Assembly (NCBI RefSeq): GCF_001427875.1
Contig: NZ_LMHK01000001.1
Span: 1,650,892 to 1,714,891, forward strand
Reading direction: 5' to 3'
DNA: 64,000 nt
Origin: Devosia sp. Root685
Lineage (GTDB): Bacteria; Pseudomonadota; Alphaproteobacteria; Rhizobiales; Devosiaceae
The translations under genes and the position numbers were made by a program. The notes below the pieces were generated by a model, which did no database searches, was not told the origin of the DNA, and worked only from the letters and a program-made list of their open reading frames with translations. Positions 8,495-17,479 of this stretch are shown in pieces. Position 1 is the first letter of the stretch. Each line of letters begins with the position of its first letter.

Positions 8495-9391
8495 TTAAGC
8501 GGCTTCGCGCATGAAGGCCGTCGCCCCCAGCATCCAGTCACGGAACAGCTTGACCTTGGGCGCATTGCGCCGGTTTTCGGGATAGACGAGGTAGTAGCCG
8601 CGCCCCGCCGGCGCCAGCAGCTTGAACGGCTGGATCAGCCGGCCCGACGCGATTTCGTCGCGAAAAAGCGCCGGCGTCAGCATGGTAACACCGCGCCCGG
8701 CCATGGCCGCCGTGCCAAGCAGGCTCTGCCAATTCAGCATGCTCATCGGCCGCCCCTCGGCCGAAAAGCCCGGAACGCCGGCGATTTCGAACCACAAGGC
8801 CCACCATTCGTCCTGCGGATCGAGCATGGGCAGTTTCAAAAGGTCCGCCGGCTCCTTGACGCCACCGATGCTCTCAGCCAAAGCCGGACTAAGGAGCGGG
8901 GTGAAATCGGCCTTGAGCAGAAGGTGCGAGATCACCCCCTTTTCCGGCGCCGCCGCCAGCGTACGAATGCCGATATCGAACTCGTCATTGAGCAGATCGA
9001 CCATATTGCTGGTGCTGTCGAGCCGCACGGCGATATCGGGATTGTCGATCTGAAACAGCCCCAGATTCTGCGCCAGCCATTGGCTGGCAAAGGTCGGCAC
9101 GGTGGTGATCGACAATAGGCCATCGACCTCGCCCCGCGTATCGGCAAAGGCTTCGCGCATGATTTCAAAAGCCTGCCGCACCTGCGGCGCGAGGCTGTTC
9201 CCCACTTCGCTCAGCGCCACCTGCCGCGGCTTGCGCAGAAATAACGGCGCGCCGACACGCTCCTCAAGCAGCTTGATCTGATAGCTGACCGCCGCCTGAG
9301 TCATCCCCAATTCCTCGGCCGCGCGGGTAAAGCTGAGATGCCGCGCCACCGCTTCAAAAGCCCGGATCGCATTGAGGGGAGGCAGGGACAT
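8495..9391 (-). CDS. LysR-family regulator, GcvA type
   Basis: 298-residue LysR-type transcriptional regulator. The N-terminal winged HTH (residues 1-60) begins MSLPPLNAIRAFEAVARHLS and has the recognition segment MTQAAVSYQIKLLE. The start and the phrase 'LNAIRAFEAVARH' are typical of the GcvA/AmpR branch. The remaining 230 residues form the substrate-binding fold. No divergent target gene with a clear pathway adjoins it, because only a short ORF and ybaK lie upstream. The effector is unknown. Confidence 0.88.
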   Translation of the reverse strand: MSLPPLNAIRAFEAVARHLSFTRAAEELGMTQAAVSYQIKLLEERVGAPLFLRKPRQVALSEVGNSLAPQVRQAFEIMREAFADTRGEVDGLLSITTVPTFASQWLAQNLGLFQIDNPDIAVRLDSTSNMVDLLNDEFDIGIRTLAAAPEKGVISHLLLKADFTPLLSPALAESIGGVKEPADLLKLPMLDPQDEWWALWFEIAGVPGFSAEGRPMSMLNWQSLLGTAAMAGRGVTMLTPALFRDEIASGRLIQPFKLLAPAGRGYYLVYPENRRNAPKVKLFRDWMLGATAFMREAA

Positions 9392-9504
9392 GGATAAATC
9401 CTCCTTATGTATTGGTGCTGACGTTTAGTTGGATATCAGCCGCAATCAGGCGCATTTTCTGGTTCATGTCAACCAGACGAGGACGCTGACCATAAGGCCA
9501 GCGA

Positions 9505-9723
9505 ATGTATCAAATGTTCGCCCTGCCCAGTTTTCTTGGTTTCCTCCTGCCGCTCCCGGCCCTGCGCGAAAGCAACCGCCCGGCTGCCCGCTCGCCGCAT
9601 CGCCATCGCGCCATTCATGCCCTGCGGCTCTCCCGGCATATCCTGAAGGATGCCGGCATCGAGGACTATGACACCATTCTCAATGACCCCCGCTGGGTCC
9701 AGCGCCCCGATCTTGAGCGCTGA
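9505..9723 (+). CDS. Small hypothetical protein, 72 residues
   Basis: A short reading frame between the LysR gene and ybaK, opposite in direction to LysR. The N-terminal third is hydrophobic (MFALPSFLGFLLPLPAL). The C-terminal third, HILKDAGIEDYDTILNDPRW, looks like genuine protein rather than noise. It ends 37 bp before ybaK, so they could be cotranscribed. I do not recognise a family. The frame could be fortuitous, since the opposite strand is also open here. Confidence 0.45.
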   Translation: MYQMFALPSFLGFLLPLPALRESNRPAARSPHRHRAIHALRLSRHILKDAGIEDYDTILNDPRWVQRPDLER

Positions 9724-9760
9724 GGCTTGAGCTTTGCCGCGACAGCGGTAAAACAATGCC

Positions 9761-10234
9761 ATGTCCAAGACCACGCCCGCCACGCAGGCCCTCATCAAGG
9801 CCGGCATAAATTTCACCCTCGCCAATTACGATTATGACCCGAACGCCGAACGTGTCGGGTTGCAGGCCGCCGAAGCCATGGGCGTGTCGCCGGGCGAGGT
9901 GTTCAAGACCCTCATGGCCGAACTCGACGGCAAGCCGATCTGCGCCATCGTGCCTTCCGACGAGGAGGTCAATATGAAGAAGTTGGCCGCCGCGCTCGGC
10001 GGCAAGTCCGCTCACATGATGAAGCCCGCCGACGCCGAGCGTCTGACGGGCTACAAAGTCGGCGGCATCAGCCCTCTCGGGCAGCGAAAACCGGTCCCCA
10101 CCGCACTCGACGAAATGGCCCAGCTCTACGACGAAATCTTTCTCAACGGCGGCCAACGCGGCTTGCAGATCCGCATCAAGCCGGACGATCTGGTCAAGGC
10201 GCTTGAGTGTATTGTGGCGGATTTGACGCGGTAA
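9761..10234 (+). CDS. ybaK: Cys-tRNA(Pro)/Cys-tRNA(Cys) deacylase, YbaK/EbsC family
   Basis: 157-residue trans-editing enzyme that hydrolyses cysteine wrongly attached to tRNA-Pro. Family markers are the start TPATQALIKAGINF, the catalytic-lysine segment GEVFKTLMA near residue 48, and GYKVGGISPLGQ followed by PTALDE in the C-terminal half. Length matches the family. It starts at ATG 9761 just after the small ORF and is followed by a type C repeat. Confidence 0.92.
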   Translation: MSKTTPATQALIKAGINFTLANYDYDPNAERVGLQAAEAMGVSPGEVFKTLMAELDGKPICAIVPSDEEVNMKKLAAALGGKSAHMMKPADAERLTGYKVGGISPLGQRKPVPTALDEMAQLYDEIFLNGGQRGLQIRIKPDDLVKALECIVADLTR

Positions 10235-10252
10235 ATAGCACGAGCGCCGAAG

Positions 10253-10368
10253 CACCCCCTCCCATCCTCCCCCATCAAGGGGAGGTGCTGTATCGAGTTT
10301 GGGATGAGATTTCGTCAAGACCACCGGCCGGACACCTCCCCCTTGATGGGGGAGGGTGGGAGGGGGTG
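10253..10368. repeat. Mosaic intergenic repeat, type C copy 1
   Basis: 116-bp inverted unit: CACCCCCTCCCATCCTCCCC and the complementary GGGAGGGTGGGAGGGGGTG at the ends. CATCAAGGGGAGGTG and CACCTCCCCCTTGATG form inner stems, and the loop contains GTATCGAGTTTG. Four other full copies lie at 17335, 32094, 49301 and 55924, with a variant at 35045. Confidence 0.9.
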
Positions 10369-10402
10369 GAGCAACACGCTCGACACCTACAGAAGGCTCT
10401 TC

Positions 10403-10435
10403 AAAAACGACAAAAGGCGCCCGGGAGGACGCCTT
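10403..10435 (-). terminator. Terminator after the DUF1127 gene
   Basis: Read on the minus strand: stem AAGGCG / CGCCTT with a 10-nt loop, followed by TTGTCGTTTTTG, about 27 bp after the DUF1127 stop. Confidence 0.75.
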
Positions 10436-10462
10436 CATCATTACTACCGATTTGCCTAAAGC

Positions 10463-10609
10463 TTAGGCGGCGTAGGTACCGCGCGCGATCGACTTGATGT
10501 CGGAGCGGGTGATGCCCAGGTCGTTCAGCTGGCGCGTGTCGAGCGAGTTGAGCTCGCGCAGGGTGCGCTGGTAACGGGCGAAATCGGCGATCTTCTTGGC
10601 AATGTTCAT
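10463..10609 (-). CDS. DUF1127 small protein
   Basis: 48-residue protein, beginning MNIAKKIADFARYQRTLREL and ending with LDTRQLNDLGITRSDI, the hallmark of DUF1127 (arginine-rich-motif proteins linked to RNA and phosphate metabolism in Agrobacterium and Rhodobacter). The ATG at 10609 is preferred over the more upstream start at 10681 because AAGGGGAATTAAA places a good ribosome-binding site just before it and the upstream extension is not family-like. Monocistronic with its own terminator. Confidence 0.9.
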   Translation of the reverse strand: MNIAKKIADFARYQRTLRELNSLDTRQLNDLGITRSDIKSIARGTYAA

Positions 10610-10802
10610 TTTAATTCCCCTTCGTTTGATGACCTCTATGTAGACCGGAGGGGTCGTGATTAGTAGATGGACCTTCTGCACATCCGTTATGCACTCAGCG
10701 CACAGAAATAAGGCATATGGTTCATATTCGGTTTAGGTGGATTTCTGACCGAATTCCCCGGCCTAGTCGACCAGCCCCACCCAATCCATTGAATTAAAAA
10801 GC

Positions 10803-10838
10803 AAAAACCGGGTCCTGCTCGCGCAAAACCCGGTTTTG
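10803..10838 (-). terminator. Terminator after cydABX (probably bidirectional)
   Basis: Stem AAAACCGGGT / ACCCGGTTTT with a 14-nt loop. On the minus strand it is followed by TTGCTTTTTAATT, and on the plus strand by GTAATTTTTG. It lies 32 bp beyond the cydX stop. The rest of 10610-10869 shows no gene. Confidence 0.85.
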
Positions 10839-10869
10839 TAATTTTTGACCAAATGGTACGACCCATGCG

Positions 10870-11001
10870 CTAGCGGGCGATCGGCTCCCGCCCTTCCTCA
10901 CGCGCTATGCGTCTATCCTCGCGCATTTCGAACCACATGGCGTTGAGAATGCCAAAAGTACAGGCAAGGCCGAGGCCGAGAATCCAGGAAAAATACCACA
11001 T
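10870..11001 (-). CDS. cydX: Cytochrome bd oxidase small subunit CydX
   Basis: 43-residue single-pass membrane protein. It starts MWYFSWILGLGLACTFGILN, continues with AMWFEMRED, and has a charged cytoplasmic tail. The W-Y-F-x-W-I-L-G and N-A-x-W pattern is the CydX/YbgT signature. The ATG at 11001 is preceded by AGGAGAGAG and lies 10 bp after the cydB stop, so it is the third gene of cydABX. CydX stabilises the haem centres of the bd oxidase. It is short enough to be missed by routine gene calling. Confidence 0.93.
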   Translation of the reverse strand: MWYFSWILGLGLACTFGILNAMWFEMREDRRIAREEGREPIAR

Positions 11002-11011
11002 CGTCTCTCTC

Positions 11012-12160
11012 CTAGTAGGCGTTGGGGTTGTTGTTGAGGCTGGTCGTCGTCACCGGACCGCGCATCACCCGGAAGACATAGCCGGTATAGAGGATGATGA
11101 TCGGCAGGAAGAACGCAGTCACCAAGAGCATGATGAACAGCGTCGTGTGGCTCGAAGATGCATCCCACAGCGTCAGCCCGGCCTGCGGCACGCTCGAAGA
11201 CGGCAGCAGGAACGGGAACAGCGACAGCCCGGCCGTCGAGATAACGCCGAATATACCGGCACTGGTCGCAAGCAGCGGCACCAACTTCCAGCGGGCATTG
11301 AGCCCCAACACCGCCATTGCCATGCCGGCAAACCCGATTACCGGCGCGGCAATCATCCAGGGATAGGCGCCGTAATTGCTCAACCAGCCGCCACGCACCA
11401 ATTCCACCGTCTTGGCGAGTGGATTGATCGGCGCATTGGGATCGACCACGCTGGTAATGACATGACCATCGATACCGAAGGCCACCCAGACGCCGCCGAG
11501 AGCAAAGAGAACGATCGTCCCCAGCGCCGCCCAGATGCCGATAGTCCGCGCCCGTTCGGCCAACAGCCCGTCCGTGCGACCCACGATCACCGAAGCCCCC
11601 TGCGTCACCAGCATGCCAAGGCTCACAAGCCCACAGAGCAGAGCAAAGGGCGTCAGCAGCAGGAAGAAATTGCCGGTATAGAAAGAGCGCATCGTATCGT
11701 CGAAGTGGAACGGCGCCCCGAGGATGACATTGCCCACCGCCACGCCGAAGATCAGCGAGGGCACCGCCCCGCCGATAAACAGCGCCCAGTCCCATGTCGC
11801 CCGCCAGCGGGCGTCGGCAATCTTGCCGCGGAACTTGAACCCAACGGGCCTGAGGATCAGAGCCAGCAAAATAACGATCATCGCCAGGTAAAAGCCCGAA
11901 AAGCTCACGGCATAGAGCGGCGGGAAGGCGGCAAAAATGGCGCCGCCGCCCAGCACCAGCCAGACCTGATTGCCTTCCCAGGTGGGACCAACCACGTTGA
12001 GCAGCACGCGCCGCTCATCATCGGTGCGCGCCGCAAAAGGCAGCAGCGCGCCGACGCCGAGGTCCCGCCCACCCATGATGGCAAAGCCGATCAGCAACAC
12101 ACCGAGTAGCAGCCACCAGATGAGCCGCAGGGTTTCATAGTCGAGTGGAATGGTGCTCAC
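11012..12160 (-). CDS. cydB: Cytochrome bd ubiquinol oxidase subunit II (CydB)
   Basis: 382-residue membrane protein with about eight to nine hydrophobic helices. The start TIPLDYETLRLIWWLLLG is followed by GFAIMGGRDLGVGALLPF, and the segment VGPTWEGNQVWLVLGGGAIF is highly typical of CydB. It pairs with CydA in the quinol-oxidising, oxygen-reducing bd oxidase of the inner membrane. The start overlaps the cydA stop by 4 bp. Confidence 0.96.
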   Translation of the reverse strand: MSTIPLDYETLRLIWWLLLGVLLIGFAIMGGRDLGVGALLPFAARTDDERRVLLNVVGPTWEGNQVWLVLGGGAIFAAFPPLYAVSFSGFYLAMIVILLALILRPVGFKFRGKIADARWRATWDWALFIGGAVPSLIFGVAVGNVILGAPFHFDDTMRSFYTGNFFLLLTPFALLCGLVSLGMLVTQGASVIVGRTDGLLAERARTIGIWAALGTIVLFALGGVWVAFGIDGHVITSVVDPNAPINPLAKTVELVRGGWLSNYGAYPWMIAAPVIGFAGMAMAVLGLNARWKLVPLLATSAGIFGVISTAGLSLFPFLLPSSSVPQAGLTLWDASSSHTTLFIMLLVTAFFLPIIILYTGYVFRVMRGPVTTTSLNNNPNAY

Positions 12161-13758
12161 GATCCGAGCTCCTTAGTCGCGGGGGTAGCGGGAAGAGCGG
12201 CGACAACGAAGTCGTCGACATCCGGACTATCGATAAAGAAGTGATCCTTGGGCCCGGCTTTGACGATTTTGACCATCAGCATGATCATGATGACGAACAG
12301 CACCGTATAAAGCAGCGTGAAGAAGCTGAGCGAAATCACCAGGTCCCAGAAGTTGAGCGTCGAAGCCGCATAGAAGGTTGGCAACACCCCTTCCACCACC
12401 CAGGGCTGGCGGCCGAATTCGGCGATGAACCAACCCGCCTCGATGGCGACCCACGGCGTCGGCAGCAGGAAAAAGCTCAGCCAAAGGAGGTTCTTGTTGC
12501 TGTCGAGCTTGCCCGTAGACGCCTTCCAGAACCAGAACGCGAAGAAGGCGATAAAGAAGAACCCAAGCCCCATCATGATGCGGAAGGTCCAGAACAGCGG
12601 CCAGACATCGGGCACGGTGTCCTCCGCCGCCATGGCGATTTCGGCGTCCGTGGCGTTGCCGACATCCTCGCGATATTTTTTGAGCAAGAGCCCATAGCCG
12701 AGATCGGCCCAGTGCTCGTCAAAGATCGCGCGCGCGTCCTGGTTCGTGCCATCGGCGCGGATGTCTTGCAGCGCATCATAGGCAATCATGCCCGAACGGA
12801 TACGCAACTGCGCATGCTCGGTCAGTTCCTCGATGCCCAGCAATTCCTCGTCCAGCGAACGCGTGGTGATGAGGCCACCGACCCACGGAATCTGGAGCGA
12901 AAAGCTCGGCGCGCCGCCATCTTCGCCCGGTAGCGCAATCACCGTCCAGGGCGCAGGCGCCTCTTCGGTGTGATAGCTCGCTTCAAGCGCCGCGATCTTC
13001 ATCTTCTGGTGCTCGGTTGCGACATAGCCGCTTTCGTCACCCAGCACGACGACCGAGAGAGCGCCGGCCAGACCGAAGCTCGCCGCCACGACCATCGAGC
13101 GCTTGGCGATCTCCACATGTTTGCCGCGCGCCAGATAGAAGGCCGAAATGGCAAAGATGAACACAGCGCCGCAGACATAGCCGGCGCTGACCGTGTGCAC
13201 GAACTTGGCCTGCGCGACCGAGTTGAACAACACCGCCATGAAGTCGGTGACTTCCATGCGCATGGTGTCGGGATTGAATTTCGACCCCACCGGGTTCTGC
13301 ATCCAGCCATTGGCGATGAGGATCCACAGCGCCGAGAAATTGGTGCCGAGCGCGACGAGCCAGGTCACGACCAGATGGCCCACCTTGCTCATACGGTCCC
13401 AACCGAAGAAGAAGAGACCGACAAAGGTGGCCTCGAGGAAGAAGGCCATCAGCCCCTCGATCGCCAGCGGCGCGCCGAAGACGTCGCCGACATAGTGGCT
13501 ATAATAGCTCCAGTTCATGCCGAACTGGAATTCCATGACGATGCCGGTGGCGACACCCATGGCGAAATTGACGCCGAACAGCGTGCCCCAGAAAATCGTG
13601 GCCTTGCGCCAGATTTCTCGGCCGGTCATCACATAGACGCTCTCCATGATGGCCATCAGCATGGATAGCCCGAGCGTCAGCGGCACGAAGATGAAGTGAT
13701 ACATGGCGGTGGCGGCGAATTGCCATCGCGAGAGTTCTACGACAGTCATGTCGATCAT
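12157..13758 (-). CDS. cydA: Cytochrome bd ubiquinol oxidase subunit I (CydA)
   Basis: 533-residue haem-bearing subunit. The axial histidine is in AATAMYHFIFVPLTLG. Further family segments are GVATGIVMEFQFGMNWSYYS, the quinol-loop region, and GWFIAEFGRQPWVVEGVLPT. High-affinity oxygen reduction without proton pumping, used under low oxygen. The ATG at 13758 (MIDMTVVELSRWQF) is chosen, since the longer frame adds 23 atypical residues. Its promoter region contains an FNR box at 13844-13857 shared with cydD. Confidence 0.96.
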   Translation of the reverse strand: MIDMTVVELSRWQFAATAMYHFIFVPLTLGLSMLMAIMESVYVMTGREIWRKATIFWGTLFGVNFAMGVATGIVMEFQFGMNWSYYSHYVGDVFGAPLAIEGLMAFFLEATFVGLFFFGWDRMSKVGHLVVTWLVALGTNFSALWILIANGWMQNPVGSKFNPDTMRMEVTDFMAVLFNSVAQAKFVHTVSAGYVCGAVFIFAISAFYLARGKHVEIAKRSMVVAASFGLAGALSVVVLGDESGYVATEHQKMKIAALEASYHTEEAPAPWTVIALPGEDGGAPSFSLQIPWVGGLITTRSLDEELLGIEELTEHAQLRIRSGMIAYDALQDIRADGTNQDARAIFDEHWADLGYGLLLKKYREDVGNATDAEIAMAAEDTVPDVWPLFWTFRIMMGLGFFFIAFFAFWFWKASTGKLDSNKNLLWLSFFLLPTPWVAIEAGWFIAEFGRQPWVVEGVLPTFYAASTLNFWDLVISLSFFTLLYTVLFVIMIMLMVKIVKAGPKDHFFIDSPDVDDFVVAALPATPATKELGS

Positions 13759-13843
13759 GGCAGGTCCTGCCTTGCTGCTGCTATGGGCAGCCACGAACGG
13801 ACTGCCTCTGCCTCTCTCATCGCGCAACGCGGCAATACGCGCC

Positions 13844-13857
13844 TTGACCTAGATCAA
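13844..13857. promoter_or_regulatory. FNR/Anr box between cydA and cydD
   Basis: TTGACCTAGATCAA differs from the consensus TTGAT-N4-ATCAA at a single base. It lies 86 bp upstream of the cydA start and 81 bp upstream of the cydD start in the divergent gap, well placed to activate both units under low oxygen. The FNR-type regulator encoded at 17480-18202 has the matching recognition helix residues. Confidence 0.85.
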
Positions 13858-13938
13858 GGTGCGTTGCACGACATCATCCTAACAAAACCAATAAGACCGA
13901 GGCCCCCGAGCCTCGCATCCTAGCCAAGCAAAAACCAA

Positions 13939-15660
13939 GTGACCCCGCAAGACAAAGCTGCCGGCAAGGCCCTATCGCGATTGCAACGCCATGGCCGTGC
14001 GGCCCTATGGCTGGCGATAGCGCTGCCGCTGGTCTCGGGTGGCCTCCTCGTCTGGCAGGCCTCCAGCCTTGCCAATGTCATCGGCCGCGCCATCGAGGGC
14101 GGCGAGACCATCGACGCGCTCCTGCCAAGCGTCGCGCTCATCCTCGCCCTCCTCGTTTTCCGCGCCGGCCTTTCGGCACTGGGCGATTGGCTCGGCACCT
14201 TGGCCGCCGAAAACATCAAGCGCGATCTCCGCGACTCCCTGTTTTCTTCGCTCCTTGCCCGCTCACCACGCCGTCAGGATCAGCCGGCTTCTGGCGCTGC
14301 GGTCACGGCCATTGTCGATCAGGTCGAAGCGCTTGACGGCTTTTTTGCGCGCTATCTGCCTGCCTCGGCTCAGGCCGCGCTCTTGCCGCTGGTCTTTGGC
14401 GCCATTATTTTTCCGCTCGATTGGGTCGCCGGCCTCCTGTTCCTCGTCAGCGCGCCGCTCATTCCCCTTTTCATGGCGCTGGTCGGTTGGGGCGCCCAGG
14501 CCGCCACTGACCGGCAGGCCCAGGCCCTCACCCGCCTTTCCGGCCGTTTCGCCGACCGCTTGCGTGGCCTTCTCACGCTCAAACTGTTCGGCCGCGAAGC
14601 CGCCGAAGTGCATGGCATCGTCTCGGCCAGCGAGACGCTACGCCGCCGCACCCTAAAAGTGCTCGCCATCGCTTTCCTCTCCTCCGCTGTCCTCGAATTC
14701 TTCGCCGCCCTCGGCGTTGCCGGCGTGGCTCTTTATCTCGGCCTCACCTTCATCGACTTCCTGCACCTGCGCTCCTCGCCCCTGACTTTGGAGCTGGCGC
14801 TGTTCCTCCTCCTGATGGCGCCCGAGGTCTATAATCCGCTGCGTCTCCTTGCCGCGCATTACCACGACCGCGCCTCCGCCAAGGCGGCCCTCGTCGAAAT
14901 CGAACGCCAGCTGGGCGAACTGCCCGCCGAGCCGACGCCCCTCGCCGACATCGCCCCACAATCGGGCAAGGCCATCGCGCTTGATCTCTCCGGCCTCACG
15001 CTCCGCACCCCCGATCGCCAGCGCGTCGTCCTCGCCGATAGCGCCCTCAAGATTGCCGCCGGCCAGCACGTCGCCATTCTCGGCCCCAGCGGCCAGGGCA
15101 AATCGACCCTTCTCGAAGCGATTGCCGGCCTCCGCGCCGCCGAAGGCGATATCCTGCTCGATGGCCGCACCCTCGAGAGCTGGCCCGAGGAAGAGCTGCG
15201 CGCCCGCACCTTCCTCCTCACCCAAAAGCCGCGCCTGCTTCACGCCAGCATTGCCGAAAACATCGCCCTCGCCCGGCGCGATGCCACGCGGCAGGATGTC
15301 GAACGCGCGGCCGAACGGGCCTGCATTACCCAGTTCGCCGCCGCCATGCCGCGGGGCCTCGATACCCTCATCGGCGAAGACGGCATCGGCCTTTCCGGCG
15401 GTCAGGCCCAGCGCGTCGCGCTGGCCCGCCTGTTCCTCCGCGATGCCGGCCTCATTCTCCTTGATGAACCCACCGCCCATCTCGACGCGGCGCTCGAAGC
15501 CGAAATCATCTCGGCCATTCTCGACTACGCCAAGGGCCGCACGCTTGTCGTCGCGACCCATTCGCATGCCGTCGCCACGCGCCTCGGCAAGGCTTGGCGC
15601 ATTGCCGGCGCCTCCCTGCTGCCGGTAGTCCTCCCCACGCATCAGCAAGGTGTCGCATGA
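13939..15660 (+). CDS. cydD: Thiol reductant ABC exporter, CydD subunit
   Basis: 573-residue half of the heterodimeric CydDC exporter, which moves glutathione or cysteine across the inner membrane and is needed to assemble cytochrome bd. An N-terminal six-helix domain is followed by an ABC domain with Walker A GPSGQGKST, signature LSGGQAQR and Walker B LILLDEPTAHLD. The start is a GTG at 13939, the first possible one after an in-frame stop, and has no convincing ribosome-binding site. It overlaps cydC by 4 bp (ATGA). Confidence 0.93.
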   Translation: MTPQDKAAGKALSRLQRHGRAALWLAIALPLVSGGLLVWQASSLANVIGRAIEGGETIDALLPSVALILALLVFRAGLSALGDWLGTLAAENIKRDLRDSLFSSLLARSPRRQDQPASGAAVTAIVDQVEALDGFFARYLPASAQAALLPLVFGAIIFPLDWVAGLLFLVSAPLIPLFMALVGWGAQAATDRQAQALTRLSGRFADRLRGLLTLKLFGREAAEVHGIVSASETLRRRTLKVLAIAFLSSAVLEFFAALGVAGVALYLGLTFIDFLHLRSSPLTLELALFLLLMAPEVYNPLRLLAAHYHDRASAKAALVEIERQLGELPAEPTPLADIAPQSGKAIALDLSGLTLRTPDRQRVVLADSALKIAAGQHVAILGPSGQGKSTLLEAIAGLRAAEGDILLDGRTLESWPEEELRARTFLLTQKPRLLHASIAENIALARRDATRQDVERAAERACITQFAAAMPRGLDTLIGEDGIGLSGGQAQRVALARLFLRDAGLILLDEPTAHLDAALEAEIISAILDYAKGRTLVVATHSHAVATRLGKAWRIAGASLLPVVLPTHQQGVA

Positions 15661-17312
15661 GTGTCTTTGCCATGCTCGCCCCGCTCTTCCGCCGCCGCCT
15701 CGGCGCGCTGTCGCTGGCCCTCCTCCTTTCGGCCATCACCCTTGCTGCCGGCATTGCCCTTCTCGGCACCTCCGGCTGGTTCATCACCGCCACGGCGCTG
15801 ACGACGCTCGGCCTCGGCTTCAATCTCTTTGTGCCCTCGGCCCTCGTCCGCGCCTTTTCCTTCATCCGCATTCTCGCCCGCTATGGCGAGCGGTTCGTCG
15901 GCCACAACGCCACCCTGCGTCTCCTCTCCGATCTACGCGGTTGGCTCTTCGCCGCGCTTTTCCCGCGCCTGCCGCTCTCGGATCGTTCCATTCGCCACGG
16001 CGACCTCGTCAGCCGCCTGACCGCCGATGTCGATGCGCTCGACGTCGCCTTCCTCGTCGCCATTGGCCCGATGCTCGGCGCCCTGCTCATGGGCGCCGCG
16101 GTCACTGGCGTGCTGATCGTCTTCCTCCCCTCCGCCGCCCTCGTCTATGCCCTTGCCGTCGCCAGCGCCGTCTTCCTCGTCCCTGCCGCTCTCGTCATCT
16201 CGGCGCGAAAGGTCGGCCGCGAGGTGGTCAGCGCCGCCGCCGACACGCGCATCTCCGTCTATGACGCCATCAGCGGCCACGCCGATCTCACCATTTTGGG
16301 CGTTTTGGGCACCGCGAGAGACCGCTTCTCCGCCTTCGCCCGCCGCCTCTCCGAGCGCCGCCTGACCCTTGCCGCTCTTACCGGCGCTGCCGCCATGGCC
16401 GTACAGGTGCTCGCCGCAATCGCTCTCATCGGCACGCTCTGGACCGGCCTCGTCGCCCACGAAGCGGGCGCCCTCGACCCCGCAGTCTTCGTCGGCTTGG
16501 TCCTCGCCGTCCTCGGCAGTTTTGAAGCCACCGCCGTCATCATCCGCAGCGTCGGCAAATCCGCCGCCGCCCTCGCCGCCGCCGAACGCCTCACCGCCCT
16601 CGCCAACCTGCCGCCGGCCATCGTCGAACCCGACCTGCCCCTGCCCTTCCCCGAAGGCCAGAAGATCGGCTTTTACGACGTGCATTTTTCCTATGATAGC
16701 GGCGCGCCTGTTCTCAACGGCGTCACCCTGACCATCGTCCCCGGCGAGCGCGTCGCCATCACCGGCCCCAGCGGCGGCGGCAAATCGACGCTGCTCCGCC
16801 TGCTCCTGCGTCTCAACGAACCACAATGCGGCGACATCCGCATCGGCAGCACCGCGCTCCACGATATCGCCAGTGCTCAGGTCCACGCCCATATTGCCCT
16901 CCTCAGCCAGGACAGCCCAGTCTTCATCGACACGATCCGCAACAATTTGCGCATCGCCCGCCCCCTCGCCGATGACGAGGCCATCTGGGCCGCGCTCGAA
17001 GCGGCAAAACTCGACACATTCGTTGCCGCGCTACCCGAGGGCCTCGATACGGTCCTCGGCGAAGCCGGCCGCACGCTCTCGGCTGGCCAGATGCGCCGCT
17101 TGTGCCTCGCGCGCACCCTGCTCTCGGACGCGCCGATCATCCTTCTCGACGAGCCCACCAATGCGCTCGACCGCGCCAATGAACTCAGCTTTTTCGAGAC
17201 ACTCGCCGAAGCCACCAGGGGCCGCACGGTCATCATGGTCACCCACGCCACCATTCCCGACTGCACGGTGGATCGCGTTCTCGAAATGCGGAATGGCAGA
17301 CTGTCGGGATAA
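15657..17312 (+). CDS. cydC: Thiol reductant ABC exporter, CydC subunit
   Basis: 551-residue partner of CydD. The start MSVFAMLAPLFRRRLGALSL at 15657 overlaps the cydD stop. The N-terminal transmembrane domain contains GTSGWFITATALTTLG and LVRAFSFIRILARYGER, typical of CydC. The ABC domain has Walker A GPSGGGKST and Walker B IILLDEPTNALD. The signature motif reads LSAGQMRR instead of LSGGQ, a common CydC variant. Together with cydABX this makes a complete bd oxidase and maturation module. Confidence 0.94.
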   Translation: MSVFAMLAPLFRRRLGALSLALLLSAITLAAGIALLGTSGWFITATALTTLGLGFNLFVPSALVRAFSFIRILARYGERFVGHNATLRLLSDLRGWLFAALFPRLPLSDRSIRHGDLVSRLTADVDALDVAFLVAIGPMLGALLMGAAVTGVLIVFLPSAALVYALAVASAVFLVPAALVISARKVGREVVSAAADTRISVYDAISGHADLTILGVLGTARDRFSAFARRLSERRLTLAALTGAAAMAVQVLAAIALIGTLWTGLVAHEAGALDPAVFVGLVLAVLGSFEATAVIIRSVGKSAAALAAAERLTALANLPPAIVEPDLPLPFPEGQKIGFYDVHFSYDSGAPVLNGVTLTIVPGERVAITGPSGGGKSTLLRLLLRLNEPQCGDIRIGSTALHDIASAQVHAHIALLSQDSPVFIDTIRNNLRIARPLADDEAIWAALEAAKLDTFVAALPEGLDTVLGEAGRTLSAGQMRRLCLARTLLSDAPIILLDEPTNALDRANELSFFETLAEATRGRTVIMVTHATIPDCTVDRVLEMRNGRLSG

Positions 17313-17334
17313 CTTACGTCACCGCGCTTGCCGT

Positions 17335-17450
17335 CACCCCCTCCCATCCTCCCCCATCAAGGGGGAGGTGTCGTATCGAGTTAGAGGCACTGTCTCGCCC
17401 CACCCACAGTCCTGCACCTCCCCCTTGATGGGGGAGGATGGGAGGGGGTG
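17335..17450. repeat. Mosaic intergenic repeat, type C copy 2
   Basis: Same arms as the unit at 10253 (CACCCCCTCCCATCCTCCCC / complementary end), with the loop again containing GTATCGAGTT. It lies between the convergent cydC and fnr genes, where it may act as a shared terminator. Confidence 0.9.
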
Positions 17451-17479
17451 CTGGGAGCCCGGATCTCCGTGAAAACCCC

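Noticed and set aside
10907..12109. 400-residue open frame opposite cydB and cydX
   Set aside because: Antisense shadow. It would overlap both genes and has a low-complexity Arg/Gln/His composition.
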